NCBI GenBank assembly: GCA_938084685.1
Contig: CALKGE010000001.1
Coordinates: forward strand, 434,001-498,000
Origin: an uncultured Pirellulaceae bacterium
GTDB lineage: Bacteria; Planctomycetota; Planctomycetia; Pirellulales; Pirellulaceae
DNA: 64,000 nt
Direction: 5' to 3'
The position numbers and the translations under genes are program-made. Below the pieces are notes generated by a model that worked only from the letters and a program-made list of their open reading frames with translations, ran no database searches and was not told the DNA's origin. Each line of letters opens with the position of its first letter. Position 1 is the stretch's first letter. Positions 35,925 to 43,968 of the stretch are shown here, one piece after another.

Positions 35925-37301
35925 TTAACCGGTAGCGACCTGTTGGCAGACTTCGTAAAGTCGATCCAGATAGGACTGGCATTCGTTGGGACACATTGTC
36001 AACGGAGGACTGATCCGCAGTACTTTGCCTGCCAGAGCTCCCAAAAGGTGAATTGCCAAGGAGTCGTTTTCGCCAAGATAACACTTTTCGATAATCTGGT
36101 TTGCCACAGTCGCACCTTCCCGGTCGCCGAGATCAGCACATTCAATTCCCCAGACACAACCTTCGCCACGGACTTTGCTGATAGCTCCGGTTTCCTTCAA
36201 ACGCACCAGTCCCGTTTCAATAATTCCAGCCAGATGTGCCCCTTTTGCCAGTGCATCGGTGGATTCAAATTCGTCAAGTGTGGCGAGGACCGCCGCGCTG
36301 GAAAGAGGATTCGCGCTCCAGGTATCCGAGGCTTCTCCGTAACCCAGGCATTCGAAGATATCCTTGCGTCCGACAGCGGCGCTTACTGGTACACCATTGC
36401 CCAAGCCTTTACCGAGCAGGACGATGTCCGGCTCAATTTCATAATGACTAAATGCATACATCGGTCCGGTACGACCAAAGTTGGATTGGATTTCGTCAAG
36501 AATAAAGACCAGATCGTGCTCACGGCAGAATGACTGCAGCAGCTGCAGGTATTCTTTTTGTGGATGATAGGAACCTCCGCCTCCCAGATAAGGTTCGGTG
36601 ATGATACAGCAAAGTCTGTCGCCATGTTCTTCCCACAGCTGGTCCAGTTCCTGCTGATAGGGAGCCAGATCCAAAGCCTGCTTACGGGTTTCCACGTCGT
36701 CACACTCGGCTTTTGGGAAACTGATGAAGCGAACACGGTCATCCCGTTCCTTATCATGCTCGCTTCCTGTGACAGCACCGGCCAGTCCTTTCTTGCCATG
36801 AAATCCATCCCGAGTGGCGATGATCATGTCCTTGCCAGGTTTGCGTTTCATGGCGGCCCATAACGCTTTTTGTACAGCTTCGCTACCGCTGGCCGACCAC
36901 ATGACCTGGTTGATGCGACTACCTCCCGGGGCTGCCTGAAGATTGGCAATTATCCGCTGGTTGGCTAGCGATTCGACTTCTGTGATGGCATTATAGGCTG
37001 TCAGAGGTACACACTTTGCGTATTCACCTCCCTCTTTGATGGCCTCCAATCCCAGATAATCGATGACCCGATTCCACCAGGAGACGGGGTTATGGCCAAG
37101 GTTGGCAACAAGTACGCCGGAGGTGAAGTCTGCAAGTTTACGCCCTTCCGGCGTGTAATGATAGCTTCCAGCGCTATGGCTGATGACACATTGACTTGGT
37201 GTAAACGTACGTATGGCAAACGGTTCCTGTTGGAGGATGTTTGCTCGAACCTCATTTGATTGTTCTTCGCCGTCGAATTGGATAGGTTTGATGTCGGTCA
37301 T
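35925..37301 (-). CDS. Class III aminotransferase (PLP)
   Basis: The 458-residue protein shows the PLP signatures of the ornithine/4-aminobutyrate transaminase group: SGSEAVQKALWAAM, GFHGKKGL, the ILDEIQSNFGRTG block with the PLP aspartate, and the Schiff-base lysine in LLGKGLGNG. The amino donor is not predictable; acetylornithine, GABA and similar omega-amine donors are all possible. It is followed after about 50 bases (reading the other way) by the Gfo/Idh gene upstream, probably co-transcribed. Confidence 0.88.
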   Translation of the reverse strand: MTDIKPIQFDGEEQSNEVRANILQQEPFAIRTFTPSQCVISHSAGSYHYTPEGRKLADFTSGVLVANLGHNPVSWWNRVIDYLGLEAIKEGGEYAKCVPLTAYNAITEVESLANQRIIANLQAAPGGSRINQVMWSASGSEAVQKALWAAMKRKPGKDMIIATRDGFHGKKGLAGAVTGSEHDKERDDRVRFISFPKAECDDVETRKQALDLAPYQQELDQLWEEHGDRLCCIITEPYLGGGGSYHPQKEYLQLLQSFCREHDLVFILDEIQSNFGRTGPMYAFSHYEIEPDIVLLGKGLGNGVPVSAAVGRKDIFECLGYGEASDTWSANPLSSAAVLATLDEFESTDALAKGAHLAGIIETGLVRLKETGAISKVRGEGCVWGIECADLGDREGATVANQIIEKCYLGENDSLAIHLLGALAGKVLRISPPLTMCPNECQSYLDRLYEVCQQVATG

Positions 37302-37352
37302 GATTGAGAACCAGAATGTTGATTAGTGAAAATGAATGAGATTGCAAGGCAG

Positions 37353-38636
37353 TTAAACCTGACCTTCGTAAAGGACAATACCGTCGGCCTGACCAGGGAT
37401 GTACAGCACAAGCCCTCCCTGTTCTTCATTGACTCGGACGACGCAGTCCGGTTGGCCGGCTGCATGGCGCTCGAGAATGGCTTCCATCGCGTGCACCGCC
37501 GCGACGGTTTGCCGGTCACTGGCGATGTCGTTGTAGTAACCGGATGACAATTGACAGATTCGTTCAGAACGAGCTTTTTCATCGAGGCCGTATTCAACAT
37601 AGGCCACTTCACGTGCGAATTCCTCCAGCACTTCGATTCCGTAGCCACGTTGGGTTCGTCTGCCGTCCGGTTCGACAAACGTTCCGTTGTAGTGGTTGTT
37701 CATTGAGTTCTTGATGGAAATAGGAGTTTTTTCCTCGACAGTACATTCCACTCCTCGTTTGCGGCTGTGTCCGTTCCAGATGCCGTTGTCAAAACGGAAT
37801 TGCACCTCCTGCTCAACATACCCCGGGAAGTTATCTGGCGTGACCCAACTGGTATGAATATCGAAAGCGGCTTCCCGACCGCTGGCGTACTGGTAAATCA
37901 GCCGTAATTGAGTGGAGTCCCAGGTGTTTCCGTCGGCTTGTCCCACGATTCCGCGTTGTCCGCTGCAACTTATACTCCGGAGCTGACCACCGAAAGTAAA
38001 GTCGATCAGTTTGATGTAGTGGACGGCAACGTAGGTGCCGGGGTTTCGCCCCTTAATCCACTCGGCAAATTGCGAGCCAGAGATTTGTTTTGGTTCCAGC
38101 AACGTGCAGTAGCCGGTATTGACATGCTGAAGCACATTATCGGCTACCAGCGTACGGAGTTTTTTGTGATCCGGATCGAACAACTTGTGGTAGACCACCT
38201 TGCACAATACCTGTTGGTCGCGAGCGGCAGCGATGAGTGAGTCGAGTTGCTGCATGGAGAGAACAGACGGTTTCTCCACGATGACGTGTTTACCAGCTTC
38301 GATGGCAGCCATGGCTGCTTCATAGTGTCGATCATCAGGAGTCGCAACGCAGATGAAATCGACGTCGTGGCTGAGCAACTGCCCCATACTGTCCGGCTCG
38401 ATATAGCTTGCAAAATCGTTAATCCGCTCGCCCGCAGACTCTTTGTAATTCGCTGCCCGGCCACCGGTGCGACTGGCGACCGCTGCGATTTCCAGCTTGA
38501 TAACTCCCGTCCGGGCATCATAGATTCCCTGCTGATACGCATTTTCAAAGAACGGCCGGTATGTCTCGTCAAAGATCATACCCATCCCCACCATGCCTCC
38601 TTTGAGCTGTCGTATGGCTGCTGTTGAATCTGTCAT
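37353..38636 (-). CDS. Gfo/Idh/MocA-family oxidoreductase
   Basis: The protein has 427 residues from the ATG at 38636, which fits the family better than the track start. The Rossmann domain begins at GGMVGMGMIFDETY and includes ICVATPDDRHYEAAMAAIEAGKHVIVEKPSVLS, where EKP holds the catalytic lysine. The C-terminal alpha/beta domain includes GYCTLLEPKQIS. Family members oxidise or epimerise sugars and inositols with NAD(P). Planctomycetes carry many paralogues; the substrate here is open. Confidence 0.85.
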   Translation of the reverse strand: MTDSTAAIRQLKGGMVGMGMIFDETYRPFFENAYQQGIYDARTGVIKLEIAAVASRTGGRAANYKESAGERINDFASYIEPDSMGQLLSHDVDFICVATPDDRHYEAAMAAIEAGKHVIVEKPSVLSMQQLDSLIAAARDQQVLCKVVYHKLFDPDHKKLRTLVADNVLQHVNTGYCTLLEPKQISGSQFAEWIKGRNPGTYVAVHYIKLIDFTFGGQLRSISCSGQRGIVGQADGNTWDSTQLRLIYQYASGREAAFDIHTSWVTPDNFPGYVEQEVQFRFDNGIWNGHSRKRGVECTVEEKTPISIKNSMNNHYNGTFVEPDGRRTQRGYGIEVLEEFAREVAYVEYGLDEKARSERICQLSSGYYNDIASDRQTVAAVHAMEAILERHAAGQPDCVVRVNEEQGGLVLYIPGQADGIVLYEGQV

Positions 38637-38745
38637 AGGATCGTTTTCCTGAGGGGATAAAAAACGCGAGTTGTTGTTGAACCACCATTTTGGCAAATTT
38701 GAGGCCCACTTTCATCCGGGCAGATGTGGTACGGACCAATAATAC

Positions 38746-38784
38746 GGACATTTCTCATAGAGGGTCGTGATGAGAGAATGGTCC
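38746..38784 (-). terminator. Hairpin after queE, possible terminator
   Basis: The arms GGACATTTCTCAT (38746-38758) and ATGAGAGAATGGTCC (38770-38784) form a long imperfect stem seven bases downstream of the queE stop. No clear U-run follows on the minus strand, so it may be a terminator aided by other factors or an mRNA-stabilising hairpin. Confidence 0.35.
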
Positions 38785-38791
38785 GGAAGAA

Positions 38792-39478
38792 TCAGGTTCC
38801 TTTTACCGATCCAAACCACTCGATTTGCTTACGGGGACAGTACTGATATTCCAGTTGCTGGCAGAGTGGTTTCAGCCACGACTCGACTCGGGATAGCTCC
38901 TGCTGACTGCGTCCCTGGGCCATGAGATAAACATCGGAAGCAACAATCCTGGGAAACTGCCGGATGTATTCGTCAATTTCCTGTATGTCACTTTCATTGT
39001 CGACAACAAACTTGATTTGGCAGTTAAAGTCATCCAGCAATCGACTGATCACATGAGGAGCAAACCGAGTGCGTTGGTGGCGGCGGTGCCAGCGGGGATA
39101 ATCAATGGCATCTGGCGCACTGTTAGTTGTTTTGGGGCTGATCGACATCAAGTCACAGTCGACCGGCAGATACAGCGTTCCAGCGGTTTCAATGGTGATG
39201 TGATAGTTGTCGGCTCGCAGACGATTACACAACGGAATCATCTCGGCAAACAGCATTGGCTCACCACCGGTGATAACAACATGGCGACAGTCCCAAACGG
39301 AGACTCGTTCCATGATTTCATTGACACTGTAGTCATCCCCGTCAGGATTCCAGGATGCATAAGGAGTATCACAAAACCAGCAGCGCAGATTACAGCCACT
39401 GGTTCGGATAAAGACACTTTCCGTTCCTGTCAGAAGGCCTTCGCCCTGGATTGATCGATAGATTTCAGCAATTTTCAA
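38792..39478 (-). CDS. queE: 7-carboxy-7-deazaguanine synthase
   Basis: Radical SAM enzyme that converts carboxy-tetrahydropterin to 7-carboxy-7-deazaguanine in queuosine biosynthesis. The 228-residue protein has the opening KIAEIYRSIQGEG and the cluster motif CNLRCWFC (CxxxCxxC). The VVITGGEPML block binds SAM. The start codon is TTG at 39478, supported by the conserved N-terminus. It is divergent from queF across 74 bases, giving the first and last steps towards preQ1 side by side; queC and queD are not in the window. Confidence 0.93.
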   Translation of the reverse strand: MKIAEIYRSIQGEGLLTGTESVFIRTSGCNLRCWFCDTPYASWNPDGDDYSVNEIMERVSVWDCRHVVITGGEPMLFAEMIPLCNRLRADNYHITIETAGTLYLPVDCDLMSISPKTTNSAPDAIDYPRWHRRHQRTRFAPHVISRLLDDFNCQIKFVVDNESDIQEIDEYIRQFPRIVASDVYLMAQGRSQQELSRVESWLKPLCQQLEYQYCPRKQIEWFGSVKGT

Positions 39479-39552
39479 GTGAGAAATACCCCCTTTCAGC
39501 TATAGAGCCATCATGACACAATGGACGTTTAGCGAATAGGAGTAAAACATCG

Positions 39553-39933
39553 ATGACTTTGTCTCACACACCAGAATCACGACAACAGATCTTGGAAGTC
39601 TTTGACAATCAGTTTCCTCAGCGGGACTATGTGATTGAGACGATTTGTCCAGAATTTACATCGGTGTGTCCCAAGACAGGTCAGCCAGATTTTGGAGAGC
39701 TGGAATTTCGCTATATCGCTGACAAAAAATGTGTCGAGCTGAAGAGCCTGAAGTTCTATTTGCAGAGCTATCGCAACGACGGTATTTTCTACGAAAACGT
39801 GACGAACACGATCATTAATGATCTGGTAGCCGTCCTCGATCCGCGATGGATTGAACTCAAAGCCAAGTTCAGTCCACGGGGCGGAATTTCAACTAACGTG
39901 ATCGTCGAGTGGAAGCAGGGCGATCCTAAATAG
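39553..39933 (+). CDS. queF: NADPH-dependent preQ0 reductase (QueF, short type)
   Basis: It reduces preQ0 to preQ1, the base inserted into tRNA for queuosine. The 126-residue protein is the short unimodular type. The catalytic cysteine is in [13 protein letters not shown], and the QueF motif reads [16 protein letters not shown]. An AGGAG ribosome-binding site precedes the ATG by about 10 bases. It is divergent from queE. Confidence 0.95.
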   Translation: MTLSHTPESRQQILEVFDNQFPQRDYVIETICPEFTSVCPKTGQPDFGELEFRYIADKKCVELKSLKFYLQSYRNDGIFYENVTNTIINDLVAVLDPRWIELKAKFSPRGGISTNVIVEWKQGDPK

Positions 39934-39942
39934 CGGCGGCCC

Positions 39943-40173
39943 CTATTCGGCTCGCTGGCGTTGACAGTAGGGACAACACCCAACCGTCTCTGCATTCAGA
40001 TCGAAATCTTCGTCGTCGGTTCGATAGGCGGTCGTGAGGCGGTGGCCACAGTCCAGGCATTTGTGTTCCCAGGAATGGATTTCCAGGTCAGCCTGTTGAA
40101 AGAAGTTGTACTTGCAAATGAGTGAATCACTGCCGCACTTAGTACAACCACCTACCGTCTGAATATCTACCAT
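39943..40173 (-). CDS. Small zinc-ribbon protein
   Basis: The 76-residue protein has three CxxC pairs (CTKC, CLDC, CPYC) and looks like a zinc-ribbon protein binding one or two metals. The middle part reads WEHKCLDCGHRLTTAY and is followed by acidic residues. I do not recognise a named family. It ends nine bases from the convergent queF stop and starts five bases downstream of the sugar-isomerase stop on the same strand, so it is probably the last gene of that unit. Confidence 0.65.
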   Translation of the reverse strand: MVDIQTVGGCTKCGSDSLICKYNFFQQADLEIHSWEHKCLDCGHRLTTAYRTDDEDFDLNAETVGCCPYCQRQRAE

Positions 40174-40178
40174 GGGAT

Positions 40179-41192
40179 TTAGAAACCACGTGCCTCAATC
40201 ACATCATTGAAGTCACGCAGATGATAGTCAATGTTTACGTAGTCAAGCACATTACATAGTCCCCGCAATGCGACTCCCAAACCATCCGGACCACTGAATC
40301 CGCCGAATTGACCTCCACCTTTGACGTGTGGCTCCAAATCCAGAAAGACGCCGGGTACCCCTCGTTTTCTAAGCCGACGCTCCATCACTGGAATGTACTC
40401 GCGGAAGTCACGCAGAATAGCTTCGTGCCCGCTGTCACCAATGTCGGCCGGAACGAAATATTTCAGTGCTTCTTCGTCCACATGGCCAACACGTTGTACA
40501 GGTTCTGGATGCCGGTAGTCTTTGATATGCATCCAGCCCATCCCCTTCTTCATCATGTGATACTGCAAAAAGATGTCGTCAGACGAATAACCCTGCGTGA
40601 CAATATTGGCAGCATCAAAAATAGTCAGCATGGCGGGATGCTTCACTTTGCGATGTAATAGCTCCAGCGTGCGGCCACATTGTCCCACCAGATTTGCTTC
40701 TACTTCGAGTCCGAAGGTGATTCCGTTTTCGTCACATAATGCAGCAATGGCAGTGAGCTGATCAACGACCTGATCTACATAGGCATAGGGATCTTCTCCG
40801 CGAGGATGGTAGAACGCAAACCCGCGCATCAGTTTGGTACCAAACGCATTGGCCAGATCACAGGCTCGCTGCACATCATTTTTGAGATACTTTTTGAATG
40901 GGATATATTTGTTGTGCGTTCCATCGTCGACATCGAGCAGTTTCACTTTGCCGATAGGAGAACCCAGTGACGATACTTTGAGTCCATATTCATCCATCTT
41001 CTTTTGGATGTGCTTTACCTCGGTCTTGTTCAGTTGCATGACGTTCTTAACGCCATTGCCGGCATCAATAAAACGAATCGTGTAATACTGCAGGCCGATG
41101 GCTGCAAAGGCAGAGAATTGCTGGTCTACGGTCTTTTGGTTGGCCGCTTCGTCTGCAAAGCCGGATAGGATCACGCTGGGGTTGTCGCTCAT
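40179..41192 (-). CDS. Sugar phosphate isomerase/epimerase (xylose isomerase-like TIM barrel)
   Basis: The 337-residue protein follows the AP-endonuclease-2/xylose isomerase-like barrel: GITFGLEVEANLVGQCGRTLELL with a metal glutamate, TIFDAANIVTQGYSSDD, GWMHIKDYRHPEP with the metal histidine, and HEAILRDFREY. The family isomerises or epimerises sugars and inosose-type compounds. No sugar pathway genes adjoin, so the substrate is open. Confidence 0.85.
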   Translation of the reverse strand: MSDNPSVILSGFADEAANQKTVDQQFSAFAAIGLQYYTIRFIDAGNGVKNVMQLNKTEVKHIQKKMDEYGLKVSSLGSPIGKVKLLDVDDGTHNKYIPFKKYLKNDVQRACDLANAFGTKLMRGFAFYHPRGEDPYAYVDQVVDQLTAIAALCDENGITFGLEVEANLVGQCGRTLELLHRKVKHPAMLTIFDAANIVTQGYSSDDIFLQYHMMKKGMGWMHIKDYRHPEPVQRVGHVDEEALKYFVPADIGDSGHEAILRDFREYIPVMERRLRKRGVPGVFLDLEPHVKGGGQFGGFSGPDGLGVALRGLCNVLDYVNIDYHLRDFNDVIEARGF

Positions 41193-41372
41193 AGTTTCAA
41201 ATTCAGTATTGGGAAGAAGGGTTGTTGCAAGAGGAGAGTTTATTTTGAAAGGGAGTCAGGACTGCGTCAAGCAACTCGGCAAGAGTTAGTTCAAGTTCGT
41301 CAAACGGACCTGATTAGCCACACGACGTTTGATTTTTAGCCAAGGGTCGTTAGCGTTCCAGTCCAGTCCAGG

Positions 41373-41726
41373 TCAGGAGATTTCTTTTCCGAGCAGGCGG
41401 CCGATTTCAGCAACGGCTTTCTGCAGCGAGACAGCTGCCATTTTAAAATTCGTGTGATTGGAGATTTCAGGTTGGATTTCAGTAAATAACTCGCACGCTT
41501 CCCGCAGCCGGCGCCATTTTTTATTGGCCTGCCGCAGGTAGCCATCAGCATCCCCCGCATTCAGATGGCTGCCGAGTGCCAGCGAGAAATCGTAGAGACG
41601 CCGGTGAACCAATGCCAGTTCCTCATCTTCTTCCGTTTCATCGCTGTGCTTGAGAAACGTACGCACCATCCAGACGTGACTGAGTTCGGCATCCAGTTGA
41701 TGCATTAACTGAGTTTCATCACTCAT
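41373..41726 (-). CDS. Conserved-looking small helical protein, unknown function
   Basis: The 117-residue protein is mostly amphipathic helix with acidic stretches (HSDETEEDEELALVHRRLYDFSLAL) and basic ones (RQANKKWRRLREACELF). It has no signal peptide, membrane segment or cysteine-rich motif. I do not recognise a family. Codon usage and the ATG fit a real gene. It follows the duplicated membrane protein gene by 51 bases on the same strand. Confidence 0.55.
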   Translation of the reverse strand: MSDETQLMHQLDAELSHVWMVRTFLKHSDETEEDEELALVHRRLYDFSLALGSHLNAGDADGYLRQANKKWRRLREACELFTEIQPEISNHTNFKMAAVSLQKAVAEIGRLLGKEIS

Positions 41727-41777
41727 GAGCTAATCCGAGTTTCCCGGAACAGGTAAATGTTGTCGCTGTTTTGCTGA

Positions 41778-43094
41778 TCAGGCACTCTCATCTGATGGCG
41801 TTTCGCCCGTCTCATCGTCCGGAGCACCAGATTCACTTTCATCGCCTGATGTTGTTTCTTCAGTGGCCTCTTCCTCTTCGCTGGATTCATCCTCTGCTTC
41901 GACTTCCGAGTCGGTGTCGGCTTCAGCCACGCTGGCAGAAATTTCTTCACGCACCTGATCCCACAACGGCTTATCTTGCTCTGCGGCTTTTGGTTTTTTG
42001 CCTGGCTTCGGAGCGCTGACGAGTGTCACGATGGCACCCAGTATTACGGTCGTCAAGCTGGCAAAGAACATGGGGCTTACATTTCCGACGGAGTCCATTT
42101 CGAGTACGGATATGATGGTATTTACGATCGGTGCTCCTCCGAAAACCAGTGGCATTACAAAAACAGGTTTCCCGCCGAACGTGAATGAGAGAATAATTCC
42201 CAGAGCTCCCACAGAACCAAAAACCCCGGCTAGCAGGGAAAAGACCCAGCCACTGGTTGTTGTCTCCTGTGGAAAGCCGGACTGGCTCATAATGGCCAGA
42301 GGGATGATGACTGCAAGAACGAAGTAGGAAATACCTACGCAAAGCAGTGGTCGTAAGCGACTCCCCTTCATTAAATGCTGGCTTTTATGAAGAACGCTGC
42401 CGTAGGCACCCCAACTGAGTACGGTCAGGCAAATGCCACCCACGATTAACATGATGTTGGTAGACTTCTTTTCATTTTGGGCCTCGGCACTGTCGGTAGC
42501 CGAGTGGTTTTCTGTCGCTAACGCTTCCACTTCAGGACCGCTTTCATCTGCGGGATCTGTTGCTGATGTGGGAGTCTCTTCAAAGTTGACCGTCGTGATT
42601 TCAGCCTGGATGTGTGACTCCTCTTTCACTTCGGCCTTCGGTTTGAAGGTAAAGACGCCACAGGCTCCCAGGGCGACAAGAATAATTCCCAGATAAAATG
42701 CCGGAGTGATTTCTTTGAAGAGTTTGGCCATGAACATGGAGACAAACGTATTCACGACTGGTGCACACCCGAAGACGATCGGCATGACGTAGGAGGGAGA
42801 ACCTCCACTGGTTAACGCAGTGATGATTCCCAACGCCCCAAAGGCTCCCAACGCACCTGCTGCCAAACCCCATTTAATGCCGCCGATACTCCATTTTCCC
42901 TGCTCTCCTTTGGACTTTAATACGTACAGGGGGACGACAACTGCTACGACAAAGTAGGAGATACCTACGCAGAGTAGCTGGATCCAGGCGTTTCCTCCCA
43001 TGCCGGGTTTGCCGTGGTGGAGGACCGGACCGTAGGATCCCCAGCAAAGAACAGTTAAAAGGGCAAAGGGGAGGGAAGCGACGATGCCACGCAT
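41778..43094 (-). CDS. Duplicated DMT-like integral membrane protein with acidic tail
   Basis: The protein has 438 residues and two repeated membrane halves. The first opens with LTVLCWGSYGPVLHHGK and has ALGAFGALGIITALTSGG; the second opens with LTVLSWGAYGSVLHKS and has GSVGALGIILSFTFGG. Each has about five transmembrane helices, resembling the drug/metabolite (EamA/RhaT) transporter fold. A hydrophilic linker of about 55 residues separates them. The last 70 residues are extremely rich in glutamate, aspartate and serine. Transport of a small solute is likely; the substrate and the role of the tail are unknown. Confidence 0.7.
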   Translation of the reverse strand: MRGIVASLPFALLTVLCWGSYGPVLHHGKPGMGGNAWIQLLCVGISYFVVAVVVPLYVLKSKGEQGKWSIGGIKWGLAAGALGAFGALGIITALTSGGSPSYVMPIVFGCAPVVNTFVSMFMAKLFKEITPAFYLGIILVALGACGVFTFKPKAEVKEESHIQAEITTVNFEETPTSATDPADESGPEVEALATENHSATDSAEAQNEKKSTNIMLIVGGICLTVLSWGAYGSVLHKSQHLMKGSRLRPLLCVGISYFVLAVIIPLAIMSQSGFPQETTTSGWVFSLLAGVFGSVGALGIILSFTFGGKPVFVMPLVFGGAPIVNTIISVLEMDSVGNVSPMFFASLTTVILGAIVTLVSAPKPGKKPKAAEQDKPLWDQVREEISASVAEADTDSEVEAEDESSEEEEATEETTSGDESESGAPDDETGETPSDESA

Positions 43095-43172
43095 GTTTTG
43101 GTTCTCACAGGAAGTTGGATAAAGCGATTTTGATACTTAGAGGATAATTCTAATTGATTCTGGAGTGGATTG

Positions 43173-43937
43173 TTAGGCTTGGATTATCGAGCTTGAAAGT
43201 GCGACCAGCAAAGGATCATCATCCGCCTGACAGAATCCCAGATGCAGGTGTTTTCGCCAACCCTCGGCATGACTGAACCTGCCAGAAAGTGCTCCTAACT
43301 GCTGATCCAGGTCGGACATGGTTGTTAAGTACGAGTCCAGTCCCTGACTTTCGTCAAGCCATTGTTTTTGACTGGCATGCAGTGCCAGCATGTCCCGTTT
43401 CCGCTGCTGCAGCTGACTGACATCCACGTAGTAGTCCGGGCGAATCAAGTTTCCCAGGGGATCGTGGTGTGAGTAGGGTTGAGCGTGATAGAGGGTCACG
43501 TTTTGTGTGGTTACATCGCTGGCTGGCTGTGTGCGATAGTTGGGCATGCCGCGACAGAATGCAGCAGTGACTGCCAGACGGCAGGTGTTGGTGTGATCTT
43601 CCATGTAATCGGTTGGGCTGTGCGTCAGAATAATATCGGGAGCGACCTGGCGGATGATCGCTGTCAGCTGTTGCAGCGTACTTTGATCGTAAAAGACTTC
43701 CAGATCGTTACAGAGAGGTGGATGAAAGGTAGCGCCGAGAAAGGCAGCGGCAGCCTCTGATTCTGCCAGTCGAATGCGGGCTGTTTCTTCAGCTGTGTGG
43801 ACCGTACTGCCACAACAGCCGTTGGCCACGTTCATATAGTGCAGCGTGTATCCGGCCTCAGCCAGATGCATCATCGTTCCTGACATGAGGAATTCGATGT
43901 CGTCGGGATGAGCACAAATAGCAAAAGCAGTTTTCAT
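43173..43937 (-). CDS. LmbE/PIG-L-family zinc deacetylase
   Basis: The protein has 254 residues from the ATG at 43937; the GTG at 43976 in the track would overlap the permease stop. The metal site reads ICAHPDDIEF with a later HSPTDYMEDHTNT, the family AHPDD and HxxxxDxxxDH-like motifs. The family removes N-acetyl groups from GlcNAc-type conjugates such as bacillithiol or mycothiol precursors and glycolipids. It follows the ABC exporter genes closely and may be part of that unit. Confidence 0.85.
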   Translation of the reverse strand: MKTAFAICAHPDDIEFLMSGTMMHLAEAGYTLHYMNVANGCCGSTVHTAEETARIRLAESEAAAAFLGATFHPPLCNDLEVFYDQSTLQQLTAIIRQVAPDIILTHSPTDYMEDHTNTCRLAVTAAFCRGMPNYRTQPASDVTTQNVTLYHAQPYSHHDPLGNLIRPDYYVDVSQLQQRKRDMLALHASQKQWLDESQGLDSYLTTMSDLDQQLGALSGRFSHAEGWRKHLHLGFCQADDDPLLVALSSSIIQA

Positions 43938-43968
43938 GGGAATGGTCCTGGCCTCCTGTTTCACCAGA

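Noticed and set aside
39479-39552. preQ1 riboswitch between queE and queF
   Set aside because: No preQ1-I-like consensus or A-rich pseudoknot tail was seen in this short region.
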